NCBI GenBank assembly: GCA_964007475.1
Contig: OZ023274.1
Coordinates: forward strand, 89,985,213-90,049,212
Direction of reading: 5' to 3'
Length of the DNA: 64,000 bases
Source of the DNA: Hybos culiciformis
Taxonomy: Eukaryota > Arthropoda > Insecta > Diptera > Hybotidae
Below are positions 54,951 through 64,000 of this stretch, in pieces; position 1 is the first letter of the stretch, and every line of letters begins with the position of its first letter. The notes beneath the pieces are model-generated. The model saw only the letters and a program-made list of their open reading frames with translations, had not been told where the DNA came from and made no database searches. Position numbers and translations under genes: made by a program.

Positions 54951-56656
54951 TCATGATGTATAAACCATTTGACGCCGTCTCGCATTGATAAACTCCTGTT
55001 CAACTGAACTGTTTGCCGGTACTACATAAAAGAGTAATGTGCCCCCACTGACGTAGAAACTGAAATGTCAAATAAAAAATTAATAAATTGATTCCATCCA
55101 AGTTTTTGAGTATTTTACTTTTTCTCCAACATAATGTCTTTAATCATTTTACTTAAGTCAACTTTGTGCACTGTTGCTGCTTTTCTGTTCTCATAATAAA
55201 CATTTAAAGTATTTGGTTTATATTTATGTTCCTTATCACATTCTAGTTTTTCGACAAACATTTCATTTAAACAATCTTGTAATCTAAAAAAATTATTAAT
55301 ATTAAATTAACGCAACTTTTACATATAGCAATGTACTACGTAGTAAAAATTTCTCTAAGCTTCGTCCTATTTTTATTAACTTAATAGAAATTTGCTTTGA
55401 ATATAATCATAAGTATGCTTAACTTACGTGACATTTTCACTTAATTGTTGTTGAAAATCGCTAAACAGAAATTCTGGATATGAAAAAGCAGCTGGCCAAT
55501 ATAAAATTCCATTTTCACCTAATTTGACGGGATGATCTTCAAGTGGTAAAATTTTTGGCCTTAATAGATCATCATCTACGTCCTTACCCACTCGTTGGTC
55601 ATCAAATTTTATATTTCTTTGTGTTATTGCCTGAATAAGTTTCTCGAATTCTTGATTTCGTTTTTTTTCAGCTAGTACAGCTTTCCTTTTATTACGTTCT
55701 ACCTCAGTCTAAAAATACAAAAGTATTACATGAAAAAATTTTGTGGTTTAAATTCAGATTCACCTTCTTATTTCTACATTTTGAAGATAATTCTCTTGCT
55801 TGATCATTGTTTGAATCATTTTCTAAAATTTCATCGCAATATTTCATACAAATATCAAATTTGTTTAATTGAAAGGCACATTGGGCGGCTCGCCATCTAG
55901 CTTTGTGATAATCAGGTTTTAATTTGAGCGCATTTTCGGCATCACTTAACGATGACCTAGATTAAATAAATCGATTAAATATTTCAATATTTGAAATAGC
56001 TTTTTAAAAATTTTTGATTATTTTCTAAAACTAATAGCCCAAAGGTTTTCTTGCAGTGATGATTCAACCAATTGCTGCACTAGCACATACTAACCTATAA
56101 TTTTTTATAAAAAATTGCGCCGCACTACGATTATTATACAAAATTGAGTTAGTTTCAGTATTCGTACTGTTAGCTTTAAGACCTTCTGTAAATCCAAGCA
56201 CAGCCATTCGAAATTTCTTGTGTTTCATATAGAAATTTCCATCTTCTTTATAATTTAAAGCTAATTCGTCGGCTGAATTCTCTTCAGGATCATATTTCAA
56301 TTGTTGGATACCTTCAAACAGCGGATGTACATCTTCTCCAGGTTCTGGCGGTTTCTTCATAAAAAATGGATGTTTGTCCATTTCTTCTTGCTGAAAAATT
56401 AAATTGAAATTATCATAAATGTAAATTTATAAATTATAAGTAGGTAGAGACAAAGAGATTTAAATTTTAAAAATTTGTCTTTTATGTTTTCATTTCATAT
56501 ATAACTTGCCCATCGATCTTCCGGCCATCCGTCCGCATAACGTTTTTTTTCTAATCCATTTATAAAATCATCTAATTCTCGGTCCAGTTTCGCAGCTAGC
56601 TCAAGCCGTTCGGCATCTGTCATTTTATTTTTGGATTGTATTTTATTTTCTTCCAT
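54951..56656 (-). CDS. Ttc4: Tetratricopeptide repeat protein 4 (Dpit47-like Hsp90/Hsp70 co-chaperone)
   Basis: Six coding exons, minus strand: 56510-56656, 56095-56390, 55764-55956, 55428-55708, 55119-55283, 54951-55059 (1191 nt, 396 aa; vertebrate TTC4 is similar in length). The first intron must use a GC donor (TGG|GCAAGT) to keep the frame; the others are GT-AG. Residues ~93-210 form three TPRs. Clamp-type residues are visible (K97, N101, N136, then K and R in HKARWR), as in co-chaperones that bind the EEVD tail of Hsp90/Hsp70. The C-terminal part ([12 protein letters not shown], then [17 protein letters not shown] and [14 protein letters not shown]) matches the TTC4/Cns1 wheel domain. 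Known role: chaperone adaptor, in flies also found with DNA polymerase alpha and nuclear-cytosolic Hsp90. The start ATG is the first in frame after upstream stops. No neighbour shares an obvious pathway. Confidence 0.93.
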
Positions 56657-58549
56657 TTTAATGTTTTTTTGTTAAAATTATTTTGTTAAAAAAAATATTA
56701 AAATTTTGTAAAACAGAAAAATACAAAACAAATTCACGTTTTTTAATTTTTAATGTGGTTCGTTTGTTTTCTTTTTATTCTTTACTTTATTTACATCTGT
56801 CAAAACTTTAAATCTAATAAGAATCAGCTGTTATTTTTCTTATTATGGATAAAACAACCTTACCAGATTGCTTATATTCATATCAAAATCAGATGGTATA
56901 TATTTTACATTTTTAAAATAAATATTTGTTTGATCACATTCACTTAATAAAACAAATGTATTGATTACATTCACAACAAATTTGTTTATCCAAAATTTGT
57001 AAAAAAAAAATTACTTAATAAATTCGATGAGAAATAAAACCGGATCTGTACTTCTTTATTTCCAAAATCTGGCAGTTCGTAAAAGTTGGCATGGAAGTTG
57101 AAATTGTGTGGGGAAATGAAAAAATATAAATTAGAAAGATAAGCCATTAGCGACATCTGATTTAGGAAAAAAAACCATTTCAGGTGTTTTCTTTTGTTTT
57201 TTATTAATAACAGTCACTTATTTTTTTTGAAATTAATTTAATTTATTTGTTGATGATAATAAAATTAAAAATTAAAGATTAAGAAAAAAATGTTACATTT
57301 AAAATCACAATTCTGTTAAGGAAAAACTGTGAATATAGCTTTAGCATTATAAAAATCGATAGCTTATCATCGTTCGTCGTAGTGCAATTAATTTATCATA
57401 ACCCAGCCAAATCTAGATTCATTTTTTCACAGTGTTTTTTTTTTCAAAATAGTTTCAAAATACTTTTTCATCGAACCAGGTACCACACTAACTCTTTTAA
57501 TTTTTGTGATAATTTCTTTGCGCTTTGCTGGGCTTAACATATTTAAGTAGCAAGTTCTTCAAATACCTAGTAGTATCATAGATTCTCGTCATACACAAAT
57601 TGTGAATTGCTTTCATTCGGGATTTCGATCATTTATCGTTGGAATAAGATAAATAACAAATAAAAATGGTCTACTCTCTACTCACTCAGCCTCGAATAGG
57701 ATTTCATAAATTGTAGCTAGATAAAAGTGTTTTTAAGACTAAACCTTGTTATGTATGTATACTATGTATATGTAACGATAAAGTCAAATCAAAAGGTCTA
57801 AATTTAAACTAGATTAAGAACAAAATAATGTACTTATGGAACTATCTAACTATGCATGTTTGAATCAACGTGTGTTTTTGAAATACAAAATTTAACCTTA
57901 TTATCCATTATGTTTAACACATTTTCAATTCTTATTCTATAAAATATGGAACACATAAAATATATAAATATTCTATTGGTGTAATTTTCAATATCGGTGA
58001 TATTAAATGTGTAAGTATTAATATTACCCCTAAAATATTTAAAAATCTATTTGAGCAATATATAATTTAATTAGATTATTTTGGATGGTATTGATTTTTA
58101 TGAGTAATAAATATAAAAATACAATAACCCCCAAATTATGTACACTGTGTATAATTTTTAATTTTTATTAACTATGGATAAACTTAAAAAACATATTTTT
58201 GTTATAATCAAATGAAAAATACCACACTACACTTTTGTACTTTGAAATTTTAGTACATATTTATAAAAAAATTAAATAAATTATTATAGTGAAGCATTAT
58301 ATGTGTCAATTACATGAACATGACAAATTATTGTATATTTATTTAAATAAGTTTTCCATAATTTTGAATGAAACTACTAGATTTTATTTTATGATCGTAA
58401 TCAACTCTTTAATGCTTACATAAAGTAGTATTGATATCAATTTCAGCAATTCGATTTATAATATAAATATCTTTATTATAATTGCAATTAATCCCAACTT
58501 GCTTTAAATATCCCAAAATAAAAAAAAAATTAACATAAAAAAAGTGTAG
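56657..58549. other. intergenic region between Ttc4 and a cuticle-type gene
   Basis: Divergent promoters must lie here. No sharp Ttc4 core promoter was recognised. ATCGATA at about 57,356-57,362 is close to the DRE core, but it sits 700 bp from the Ttc4 start. A 64-codon plus-strand frame at 56753-56947 is Phe/Ile/Tyr-rich and chance-like. Confidence 0.4.
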
Positions 58550-58577
58550 TATAAAACAAATAACCTTTTATTTCACT
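58550..58577 (+). promoter_or_regulatory. candidate TATA box and initiator
   Basis: TATAAAA at 58550-58556 is followed about 25 bp later by TCACT (58573-58577), near the arthropod initiator TCAGT. The first coding ATG of the downstream gene follows 36 bp later. The arrangement is typical of strongly regulated cuticle genes. An intervening ATG at 58579 would be at or before the cap site. Confidence 0.5.
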
Positions 58578-58610
58578 CATGAACTGTACAATCTTAAAGC
58601 CGGTATAATA

Positions 58611-60193
58611 ATGAAATTTTCAGTCACTGTATGAACTCACGAAAAAAGAGTTTTAAATTAAGAATGTATGTATTCATATTTTGAATTTCTATATTTTAAT
58701 ATATTGTATATACGTGATCCATGATACCGGCCAAAAAAAAAAACTAAAATAGGTTTATTTTTTCAATATTATTTTTTAATAATTATTTTTTTTCTTTTTT
58801 TTTAATATAATATAATGCATTTAGAATATTAATAAAATATTATCAGGGTTGATTTTGATACTTTTTTGTATAAAAAGTGATCAAAATAGAACGCATTGTT
58901 TAGTTATTTTCTAAATCTTAACGGAATAATTATATAATTGATTTTTAATTGAATTATGTTTATTAAGGTACGCTCGCTGGTGTAATGAATTTAAATTTAA
59001 AAAATGAAAAACGAAAGTTACATAACTTATATAATTATGTTTCTGTATTTAGTTCTACAAAATAGTTATGCAAAAATAATTAAGTTTTAACGATGCACAA
59101 TCGTAACTTGAGACATAATATGTTTTTAATAATAATATTTAAATATGTAATAAAAAATAACATAAATATTTTCTAAATATCGTAGAAAAGAAAAATTAAT
59201 TTAAAAAAATTATTAATTTTTTTTTTTTAAATTCAAAAAGTCCGAAAAATAGCTTGAAGCTTTGGATAAATGGCTTAGTTAGGAAAAACGTGTAACATCA
59301 CCACAGCTTCTGTTACTGAAATTTTTTTAATTAATCTAATAACTCAATTTAATTTTCAGCTAATCCATTTAGGCATCCTAATTGCTTATGTATATGCTGA
59401 CGTTCAATCAGGACCTTATCCGCCGTCAGGTTGGAGGCCTCAAGGTAAACCTTTCGCCTTACCAAAAGAGTACTTACCACCAGGTCGGCAAAATCAAAAT
59501 GTTCAAGTTGAAGTAAGTCAAGAAAAAGTTGAATATGCTGGGCGTTCGACCACAATTGTACCAAATCTACCAAAAAATAATTATTTACCACCAACTGATG
59601 CTCCTGAAGATGCGACCGATGAAATATCGACTGAAGATTATTTAAGAGTTCAAGGGCTTCCTAGAAAAGATCAAGCATCTTTTCGGCAAAATGGTCAATT
59701 AAATCAAGGAGAATTTGCAGCAAATCGTCAAAATAATTTCGCAAAGGATCAAAATAATCAAAGGCAATTAAATAGTAATCAACAACAGTTTGGTCAAGTT
59801 GTAACATCAAAAGAGCCAGTTGCTCCTTCTAGACCAAAAGATGCCGAAGAGAATCCTCGCAACATTAATAAGAATAAACAACAAATATCAACCAATGACT
59901 ATGATGATAATAATGATGATGATGATGATGATGATGATGATAATGGAAAAGAAAATAATAATAATCAAAATGCCAAAAATGTTGCAAATAATTATAACGG
60001 AAAAGGTCAATATTATATTCTAACTCCTGATAATACTCTACAGCGAGTTGTTTTTATGACTTCTCAGAATGAGGAAGAAGCAAAAATAAATGGATTTACA
60101 GCAGAGCTGCGTTATATGCCTGTCGAACCAATACGAGATCCAATTTATGCTTACAATGAACAAGGGCAACTTATTCGAATTTTCAAAAAATAG
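58611..60193 (+). CDS. secreted Pro/Gln/Asn-rich cuticle-type protein, unnamed
   Basis: Two exons: a short first exon with ATG at 58611 to 58628 (MKFSVT, donor ACT|GTATGA) and a main exon 59360-60193 (acceptor TTTTCAG), 283 aa. The first exon is inferred. It gives a textbook signal peptide MKFSVTLIHLGILIAYVYA before DVQSGPYPP. The mature part starts with PPSGWRPQGKPFALP and YLPP motifs typical of insect cuticle-associated proteins of unknown function (resembling the DUF4794 group, from memory). It continues with a Gln/Asn-rich middle, an Asp run coded by a GAT microsatellite (~59902-59941), and a conserved-looking C-terminus (GQYYILTPDNTLQRVVFMT... ending LIRIFKK). No chitin-binding RR domain is seen. 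It converges with the resilin-like gene at 61.8-63.3 kb. Probable role is extracellular matrix or cuticle; the exact function is unknown. Confidence 0.7.
59902..59941 (+). repeat. (GAT)n microsatellite inside coding exon
   Basis: A run of GAT codons with a few AAT interruptions encodes a poly-Asp tract. It stays in frame, so length changes in multiples of three would be tolerated. The Met-rich frame on the same strand (about 59820-60023) is a frame-shifted shadow of this run. Confidence 0.85.
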
Positions 60194-60382
60194 TTCTTCT
60201 TCTTCCATTACTTTTACAATATTTTATAATTTATATTTATACTTCAATTTCTTCGAAATATAGTAAAATGTATAATTCAGATGTGACGTTCTCCAATCAA
60301 AATACGTAAATTGTTCGAGGGAAGTAATTTCTTCATACTATCGCTCTTAAAATAATATTATATTATTTTTGTACTTTTTATC

Positions 60383-60388
60383 AATAAA
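60383..60388 (+). terminator. polyadenylation signal of the cuticle-type gene
   Basis: AATAAA 190 nt after the stop codon, followed about 25 nt later by a TTGTGTATGT GT-rich stretch, a normal cleavage and polyadenylation context. Confidence 0.65.
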
Positions 60389-61566
60389 GTCTTTCAGTTT
60401 CTATTAAAGATATTGTGTATGTATTTATTAAGTTATTATTTTTCATAATTTTTTAGTTGAGCTATATATATTGGCACCTGCAGGTAACATTGATTTGAGT
60501 AAGAAACGAATGGTAATTTAAACAAAAATTATCCATTAAAAATTTCACAACTTTATCCATTCCATTTAAATATTTTTGTTTTGTTAACAGACCCAACATG
60601 GATATGTTCATACATGTAAATTAGAACATTAAAATTTCAATTGAAAAAAGAAATAAAATTAAATAGAAGTAACTAGTAATCGTATGTGTGCAATATATAA
60701 TGAACAATTGATATATTTTGTAAATTTTATTTTCACATAGTTACACGCATAAACATTTCCGAGTTATTAATATAAAACTTTTTTTTAAGAAGCTAAGAAA
60801 GTGCAAAAGAAACTTTTTATTTTAATTTTTGTAATCTTAAGTATACTATCAAAAGCTAATGGAGCATACATACTTGTATAATTTTCTCAACTTTTCTTAT
60901 TTTTCAAGTACATATATAGACTCGCCAATTTTCATGCACAATCTGTTCTCTTATTTTACGTTGTTTAAATAAAAGACAATACATAATTCCATCATGATTT
61001 AATGTTGCATTTTACTATAAATATAATATTTTATAAATTATTTTCATTTCATACAAATATTACATAATATTTATATCAATATTCTACATTACATATTGTA
61101 TTATTACATTATAATTTATTACGAAAAATGGTAAAGGATTTTATGTTAAAAATTTTATTTTTATTTTTAAATACAATTTCTTTTTGTAAATGTTTATCAA
61201 AGGAAAAATAATTTTAAAAACAATAATATACACACAATAGATTTAAATACATAAGAGTGTTATGTAATTATGGCATTTTCGTCCCACACAAATTTCTTCA
61301 AACATAACTTAAAAGTTATGTTTTGTAAGCTGCTGATCTTGTAATATGAATTCGTCCTTTAATTCTTCAAGCACAATAAGTTATTATATAATATTATATA
61401 ATTTTAAAAATGATTAGTTGATATATTAATAAAATAATTTAATATTTATTTATGATTAAAACTATAATGACGATTAATGTTAGTTATTGTAAAAAATTAT
61501 AGAATTTTCATATGAATACCTCATAAAACTCTCAATGAGGTAAAAATATTTCCTATATAACATATT
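60389..61566. other. intergenic region between two convergent cuticle genes
   Basis: AT-rich with no recognised gene or repeat. Confidence 0.45.
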
Positions 61567-61572
61567 TTTATT
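61567..61572 (-). terminator. candidate polyadenylation signal of the resilin-like gene
   Basis: AATAAA on the minus strand about 200 nt past the stop codon. Other weak hexamers are nearby, so the call is tentative. Confidence 0.35.
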
Positions 61573-61769
61573 TTTCAATAATATTGTCAAATTTTCTAAA
61601 TATTTTGTACGACTGAACTTGAAATTTTAAAATAAAATTAGTATGTACAATATATCTAAAAGTTTGTTTACACCTTAATAAATAAATTTGACAACAAATT
61701 AAACATAAATTCTATAAAATCTACAAATTTACTTTAAATGATTTTCAAGTGCCATTCCGTATTAAAATC

Positions 61770-63341
61770 CTAATATCCATTGAATTTACTTTGAGCATTA
61801 TTGTCGTAACCGCCAAATCCGTTTCCACCATTACCATTACCATTATTAGTTTCCTCATAAGTTATTGTTGGTCTGTATCCGTTTTCATCAGCTTCGTAAT
61901 TAACAATTTGCTTCCTGCCATCTGGAAGTAAAACATAATAACGACCAGTTGTTCTATCACCATCACGAGCTTCCATATGTCCAAAATCTTGACCGCTTTG
62001 ATAATCTTGTACATCATATTGAAATTCGTATTTCGCTGGTCCATAATTTTCTTCGTCATTACCTTTTCCATAACCATTGCCATTACCATTTGGAGCTCCG
62101 TAAGTACTTTTAGGTGGTGCACCATACGAATTAGATGGTGGTTGTCTAGACTGTTGATTTGGTGGCAAATAACTACTTGATGGTGGTAAATATTGACTTT
62201 GTGGTACGGGTGGTTCAGCATTTATTAACCCAAATATCGATAATACAATTAACGATGTAATAATCTACGAAATTTAAGTCATTTAATAATTTTATTTTTT
62301 CTCAAAGGATAATAATTAATTTAATAGTAAGATGGAAATAGGAAAATTAAATGTTGAATATTAAAGAATGAATTACCACCAAAAATGTAATTAATTAATT
62401 TTGATTGAAAACATTATAACAACGAAGAATAAAATTTAAATATTATTCGAAAGTAATATAGGTATTTACTAATTTGTTTCCTTAAACATTTAAAAAACAA
62501 AAAAAGTTTTGAATTAATTCTTTTTAACATCTTTTTAAAAATCTTAAATAGGCATTATAGAAAAATACTTAATCAATTAAAAATTAAAAAAATGTTATAG
62601 AGGTCAACATATTACATAACTAGAACTATAATTGCAAACTAATTTTTAGAATTCCAAGTAGCTCTAATGAAGTTAAATTATTGCAAATAAACTATTATGA
62701 ATTTTTGTAGTTTTACCATACTACATATTTTAACCTATCGTTTTTCATTTTATTAACTTTGCACAAACTATCTGAATAATTAGAAACTTTTCTCTTTTCG
62801 GGATTTTGACACTATTTTATATACATACTTATTAGAAAATATCAAAAGGACTAATTGAAAAAATGTTGAAATAACAAATATATATATTACACGTAAATTT
62901 TTTTAGAAATAATGAAAACAACCAGGAAGTAGTTTAAAACTTTATAATTTTAATTCCGTATAACTTTGAATTTTCGGTAATTTGTTAAATAAAGATTCAT
63001 TAATTCAGTTGGTTTTATACAAAAATTCTTTAGGAATTTTTTCTGTTCACAGTAAGAATAGATTTTAGAAAATGTTAGATATCTCCATCCGCATTTTATA
63101 AGAATTTCTCCATAATTTTCAAAAATTAAAATTTTTTCAAAATTTTTAGAAATTAAACTATTTTCACAATTTTTCATAATTATTAATGAATTTTTTTTTC
63201 TTATCAATATTTTATGATATTATCACAACATTGGTTTTTTTTTTATATTATTTTTAATTTCCTTTTTTATGTCTTTAACTTTTTAATTTTAACTTTAACA
63301 ATTTTTAGTTTATATTCATTTTATTATACCTTCATTTTCAT
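61770..63341 (-). CDS. resilin-like cuticular protein, RR-2 type chitin-binding domain
   Basis: Two exons: 63330-63341 (MKMK, donor AAG|GTATAA) and 61770-62264 (acceptor CGTAG), 168 aa. The junction yields signal peptide MKMKIITSLIVLSIFGLINA, cleaved before EPPVPQ. Next come a Pro/Ser/Tyr segment with YLPP and SYGAP motifs, a Gly/Asn-rich linker, and a Rebers-Riddiford chitin-binding domain at residues ~81-142 (AKYEFQYDV; RDGDRTTGRYYVLLPDGRKQ; VNYEADENGYRP). This is close to the RR-2 domain of pro-resilin in insects. A Gly/Asn-rich tail follows. The SYGAP motif and RR-2 domain suggest a role in elastic chitinous cuticle, but the long elastomeric repeats of true pro-resilin are absent, so it is a short resilin-like or CPR protein. 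The first exon is inferred from frame, signal peptide and splice consensus. The promoter has a TATA box at 63456-63464. Confidence 0.85.
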
Positions 63342-63455
63342 ATTTCTCAAAATTCAATAAAATATAATTTCTTTTTTTGGTTCTAAGAGAACAAAAATTT
63401 ATTTATTAAAATTTTGGTTACAAATATTTTGTTTATCTAATCTCGTTTGAATTTT

Positions 63456-63464
63456 TTTTATATA
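63456..63464 (-). promoter_or_regulatory. candidate TATA box of the resilin-like gene
   Basis: TATATAAAA on the minus strand, about 115 bp upstream of the inferred start codon. Transcription would start near 63,430-63,440, giving a ~90-nt 5' UTR. Cuticle protein genes are commonly TATA-driven. Confidence 0.45.
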
Positions 63465-64000
63465 AATAGAGCTTCTTTTAAGCTTAAAATTGTTATGTTT
63501 TTCAATAAACGTTTCAATTAATTTTGATGTTGATCTAAATAATGTATCTTGTATTTATATTATTTTAAAAATTAATTTTTAAAAAGAAGTAAAAAAAAAA
63601 TATATTATTTTTATTAAATATAAAAATTTATTATGTGAATCTTCAAAAAACCAGAGATTTTTGTTATTATTTTTTTTTTTGTCTTCATTCATAGTAGTAG
63701 GTACTTTTAGTTCCATATCATAGTGGAAAAAAATCATAAATAAAAAGTTGTTTACAATCTAAAAAGGTATATCTAGCTATACGTATAACGATCTTGTGCT
63801 TCAATTTAAAATGAAAAAGTAACGCATATTACAAAAGTTACAGTGTTTTTTCAAAAGCAGGAAGTTCAAACAAACTAATGAATTTTGTTACATTTAAAAA
63901 ATATTTGTTTTATTTTATTAATTGGTTAAAATTTTGGTCTTGAATATTTTCAATATGATTAAAATTCCCTAATACTTCGAGTAGAGCAGGGATGGAAAAG
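63465..64000. other. AT-rich upstream region
   Basis: No gene was recognised up to the window edge. Enhancers of the resilin-like gene may lie here, but none can be named. Confidence 0.35.

Noticed and set aside
59349..60023. Minus-strand 81-codon frame and plus-strand Met-rich 67-codon frame
   Set aside because: The first is antisense to the cuticle-type exon. The second is a frame-shifted reading of the GAT microsatellite.
61749..62221. Three further open frames over the resilin-like gene, on both strands
   Set aside because: They are alternative-frame shadows of the RR-domain exon. Only the frame with the chitin-binding domain and signal peptide is credible.

Overview
This is a very A+T-rich (about four fifths by eye) eukaryotic window, almost certainly from an insect. 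It contains intron-split genes with GT-AG (and one GC-AG) introns, a Kank orthologue, a TTC4/Dpit47 co-chaperone orthologue, a resilin-like RR cuticular protein gene and many short terminal-inverted-repeat elements. I cannot name the species from the sequence.

Layout. Bases 1-35,180 hold no convincing complete gene. They are AT-rich intergenic or intronic DNA with scattered foldback and MITE-like elements: 1661-1832, 13253-13406, 15916-16069, a near-perfect 317-bp palindrome at 19601-19917, a hAT-like element at 22232-23999 with a smaller hAT-like element nested inside it, a 16-bp motif array at 30141-30434, a 423-bp element at 31728-32150, and a 1.17-kb element at 32565-33734 carrying a tRNA-Ala-like SINE head and an A-rich tail. 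One possible short coding exon lies at 7946-8119. Bases 35,187-41,084 (minus strand) are the ten coding exons of Kank (1116 aa by my splicing). Bases 41,976-43,928 hold the most striking object. It is 2.6 perfect tandem copies of a 675-bp unit, each copy with a complete type III hammerhead ribozyme, preceded by a 168-bp inverted fragment of the same unit. The whole is bounded by a 13-bp direct repeat that looks like a target-site duplication. Bases 44-54.9 kb are gene-poor. Bases 54,951-56,656 (minus) are Ttc4/Dpit47 (six exons, 396 aa). Bases 58.5-60.4 kb (plus) and 61.6-63.5 kb (minus) are two convergent genes for secreted cuticle-type proteins; each has a tiny first coding exon and a TATA box.

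How the parts relate. Kank (cortical talin/microtubule scaffold) and Ttc4 (Hsp70/Hsp90 co-chaperone) are unrelated housekeeping or cytoskeletal genes. The two cuticle genes at the right end look like a small cuticle cluster. The ribozyme array sits 5' of the first coding exon of Kank, probably in a leader intron, but on the opposite strand, so it would not cut Kank pre-mRNA. Its features (direct repeats, inverted 5' tail, TSD, no ORF, a hammerhead in every unit) fit a non-autonomous retroelement of the Penelope-associated or retrozyme type whose transcripts could self-cleave to 675-nt monomers. All splice assignments were made by eye from frame continuity and splice consensus. No homology search was run.
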